Positions 60,801 through 64,000 of a DNA stretch of 64,000 bases are shown here, piece by piece (position 1 is the stretch's first letter; every line of letters begins with the position of its first letter). The DNA comes from Coptis chinensis (lineage: Eukaryota; Streptophyta; Magnoliopsida; Ranunculales; Ranunculaceae). Position numbers and translations under genes: made by a program. The notes under the pieces were generated by a model, which was not told the DNA's origin, did no database searches, and saw only the letters and a program-made list of their open reading frames with translations. Where the stretch lies: positions 65,307,501 through 65,371,500 of the forward strand of contig CM027377.1 in NCBI GenBank assembly GCA_015680905.1. Direction: 5' to 3'.

Positions 60801-63800
60801 ATGTATTAAACCCTTAAAACTAAGCAAAATGTACACAAAGATTCACGGGGACATGTTACGGTTCTACAACTATCATCAACAAAACCGCAAAAGCACCAGA
60901 ACATAAACATAAACCCCTAAGACAAAACATAAACCCCAACATAAAAACTGAACAGAACATAACAACAGACATAACAACCCTTAATCTTCATCGTCTTCAT
61001 CTTCCTCCTCGTCTTCATCTTCCTCGTCTTCATCATCGCCATCATCCCCAGAACTGGAACTATCATCATCATGTTGGTCTTCCCACATGTAATCAGTAGG
61101 GTCTTCAACAAAATAAGGATCATACATCTCTTCTTCTTCATCGTCTTCTTCTTCATCAGTGTAGTCATCAGTAGAATAACTATCCCACATTTTCTCGTAC
61201 TCGTCACTTGAGTAATCAGTGGTTTCACCGCTTGAACATCCAGGAAGAGGCATGTTGATAACTTTGGTAGACTTAACTTTGGTAGATTTAACTTTGGTAG
61301 ATTGTTGCTTTGGTAGATTGTTGCTAACAGAAAGAATATTAGAATGTGAGAGATGAGAGAGATCAAATTTCAGATGACTATTTCAAAGATAAGTGTTTGC
61401 GGGAAACGAGGCGTTGTAATTATGTGGGGTGGTTAGTTTTCTTTTCACCTTACCGTAAATGGTCATCATGACACACAAACAATGAAGGGACAGGCAAGAC
61501 CAAAATTAATTTAGAAAATGAAGTGAATTTTGACCCTTTGTCAAACCCAATGTAATTCATTTGTTGCCATATTAGAGGACATGCAAGTATGCAACTCGAC
61601 TAAATTACCCCGAAATTAACCCATAAATGGACCCTAAATGGATTGAATGAATAATTTGGGTACCCATATATAATTATCAATGTACAAGAAAGTTACTGAT
61701 AGTCTTAAGGCCACAATATAGTTATTCATTGGACAGACGAATATGAATATCATTATTTTGGCGGGAAATTTGAGGATTGACATGTGTCCCCAATTTAAAG
61801 GCAATCAAACCCTTTTTTTCTTTTTTCAAATACCCATGTTTATTTCATGATATCTAGTGGCAAGCATGCTTCGGCATGTTAAAAAGCTTCATGTAGAATG
61901 TTAATCTTTATACTGAATTTACTGAATTTTTTTAACCTTATTAGAATTAATTATTTAGACAATGTATAGTAAAGTTGCTGATAGTTCTAGGGTAGTAATA
62001 TGTTTGTTCATTAGATAGAGGAATCAACATGGACATCAGTATTTTGGCGGGAAATAAAGTTGGGTACCTAATGAAGTCTGACACGCGGTGGAGGAAATGA
62101 CCTTGGAACGTACGTGTTACATTAACCAAAACTTAAAGAAATCAATTGGGAATTAGGGGGAAAAACTGTCCTACCGAAGCTCAATTAAATTTGGAAACCC
62201 TAATTTTTAGTTTCACTTCAATCTCCAGATTATAACCCCACCCTCATTTTATCTTTTACGGTTCAATTATTGGTGGAGAAATGAGGAAGCTTAACCCGAC
62301 ATGTAGAATGTCATTAGATAAAATGCAGAAATTATTTGGTGGATTTAGTAAGGAAGAAATGGAGGATTTTGAGAATTCTGTTTTGGAAGCTTTTGCAAAT
62401 CCAAAAATATGCACACAACAACTACTCTAGTTTGTGCCATAGTTAGCCATAAAGTTGGTAGACTTTGCTATCGAATTGGTAACAAAGATTTGGTATTCAA
62501 GAAGAGTGATGTTGCATTGATTATGGGTCTTAGTGTAAACTCATTTGCTAACTCATTCTACACCACTCGACATGAAGAACAAACACATCAGAATTTCGTG
62601 CTAGGTTTTTTAAAGGAAGCACTGTTAGTGAGACAGAAATATTAGATGCTTTAGTGGTGGCAAAATCCAGTGGTAGTGAAGATAAAAGTGATATATTTAG
62701 GCTCAATAGGTTGTATGTGCTGCTCCAAGTTGTGCTTCCCGGATCTTCTAAATTTGTAGATGGAAGGTATGTTGATCTTGCAGAGGACCTAGCTGCTTTT
62801 GATCAGTTTCCATGGGGCACACCTTGCTTTGAGATGTTGGAATACTGTTTGGATGATATTTACAAAAATGTGTTAGATGAGAAGGACTCCTTTGCAGTTT
62901 ATGGTTGTGTTATTTGTTTTGATATTTGGGCATACCTTCACATCCCCTCTCTTGGGGCTCGTAGGGCATTGAATGGTAAATTCCCAAGAATACTAGATTG
63001 GGTTCAGTTGCCTCCCAAGAACTTACATCTCCAGACCTGGAAGAAGAAGCTCGAGCCTCTTAAGGGTAAGGTTGTTGCCTTTGACACTTTGGATATTGAA
63101 GAAGAAGAAATGAATGAAGATGTAATGAAGGTGGCTTTCAACCAACAAAGCCAGCCACACAAAGCCCGGTTTCAGAGGAGATGCTTCAGAGACAGGCACA
63201 CCTACTGAAAGGCCTTGTAAGCATATGATTGAAACTCTGCATTGTTGATTATAAACTCTACATTGTTGATTATAAACTCTGCATTGCATTGTTGATTATA
63301 AACTCTGCATTGTTAATTATATTCTCGCAGAATCTGGATACATCAAAGCAATGCATTTGACATCTGTTGCATTTATAAGAGAGGTTCTTAAACTGAAAAT
63401 ATCAGGAAGTATATATTACATTTGTGTTGACTCACAGGATGGGTTCTTAAACTTGATATATCAGAAACTCTATGGTAGTTTTATGTTAACCGATAAGATA
63501 GGTTCAGAACCGGATATATCGGGAACTTTATGTTAGTGCTCATAAGGTAGATAGGACTCATAAGATAGGACTCTATGATACACCGGCAATGCTTACTTCA
63601 ACTAACTTTTGAATCTGAGGTTAGGGTGGCTCGGAATGACATCAAGTCTGAAATTAGGGCATGTATGGAGACAATACCAAAGGGGTTTTCTTGGGTGGGA
63701 AGAAAAGTGGATTGGGTGAACCATCATCATCCGGGGGTTGTGAAGGGACCAAGAACAAAGAAAACAAGGGGAAGAAAGGCGTGTTCACACCAATGCTATC

Positions 63801-64000
63801 TTTGTTGTCAAAAACCTACTACACGGTTTGTTAAGAATAAGGTTAAAGCTGTTGTGGAAGAAGCTGTGTCTACCCCACCTTCTAAGAGGAAGTCATCATC
63901 CCCACCTTCTAAGAGGAAGTCATCATCCTCTAAGAAAGTTACATTTGATCTTTCACATGAGGTTGAAGAAAATAGAAAAAGAGGAGTGAATGCGGGGTTT

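Overview
The window is nuclear DNA from a flowering plant, most likely a eudicot. The grounds are a chloroplast/mitochondrion-type PPR gene, a spliced housekeeping-like gene with GT-AG introns, and plant-specific transposon families: Tat and Athila-like Ty3 elements, Ty1/copia, plant L1 LINEs, CACTA, hAT, PIF/Harbinger, and a Mutator-like element (MULE) carrying DUF1985-like and Ulp1 domains. Caryophyllales is possible, but I cannot prove it from sequence alone. Only about 3 kb codes for intact host proteins. The rest is nested, decayed mobile DNA.

Layout. (1) 1-7097: interior and truncated 3' LTR of an Athila-like element, with a zinc-knuckle gag-like ORF, a broken env-position ORF and a long (AT)n(TG)n microsatellite. 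(2) 7098-9265: a CACTA terminus with a captured first-exon-like fragment, then a related LTR in inverted orientation. (3) About 10.7-24.65 kb: a MULE of the kind known as Kaonashi. On the plus strand it carries a DUF1985-like/Lys-rich/Ulp1 pseudogene and a second Ulp1 (C48) protease gene. On the minus strand it carries an F-box pseudogene and a mudrA-type transposase pseudogene. A dispersed word, AGCTTATATAGTG and variants, ties these parts together, and a 1264-bp solo LTR sits in the transposase intron. (4) 24.66-35.63 kb: an Athila-type LTR, then a 5'-truncated Tat-lineage Ty3 element with pol and a spliced antisense ORF, ending in a clean 685-bp 3' LTR. (5) 35.63-36.47 kb: C-terminal half of a PIF/Harbinger transposase and its 3' terminus. 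(6) 36.75-37.06 kb: a 5'-truncated LINE with a 16-bp target duplication.

(7) 37.71-52.24 kb: a four-exon host gene for a 246-residue membrane protein ending in a zinc ribbon. Intron 1 holds a LINE, a second LINE tail and a decayed duplicate of promoter plus exon 1. Intron 2 holds a copia fragment that itself carries a hAT MITE. (8) 52.94-54.87 kb: an intact intronless PPR gene. (9) 55.1-59.2 kb: an RNase H-like remnant and, on the minus strand, the last three exons of a NOG1-like GTPase with a 602-bp hAT element in one intron. (10) 60.98-61.25 kb: a very acidic small ORF. (11) 62.28-64.0 kb: a second DUF1985-like gene, homologous to the one at 10.96 kb, running off the window.

The two host genes lie in the same orientation about 0.7 kb apart. 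The best candidate for an unusual system is the MULE, which groups SUMO-protease-like and F-box genes with a transposase. The spliced antisense ORF of the Tat element and the duplicated promoter/exon 1 of the zinc-ribbon gene come next.
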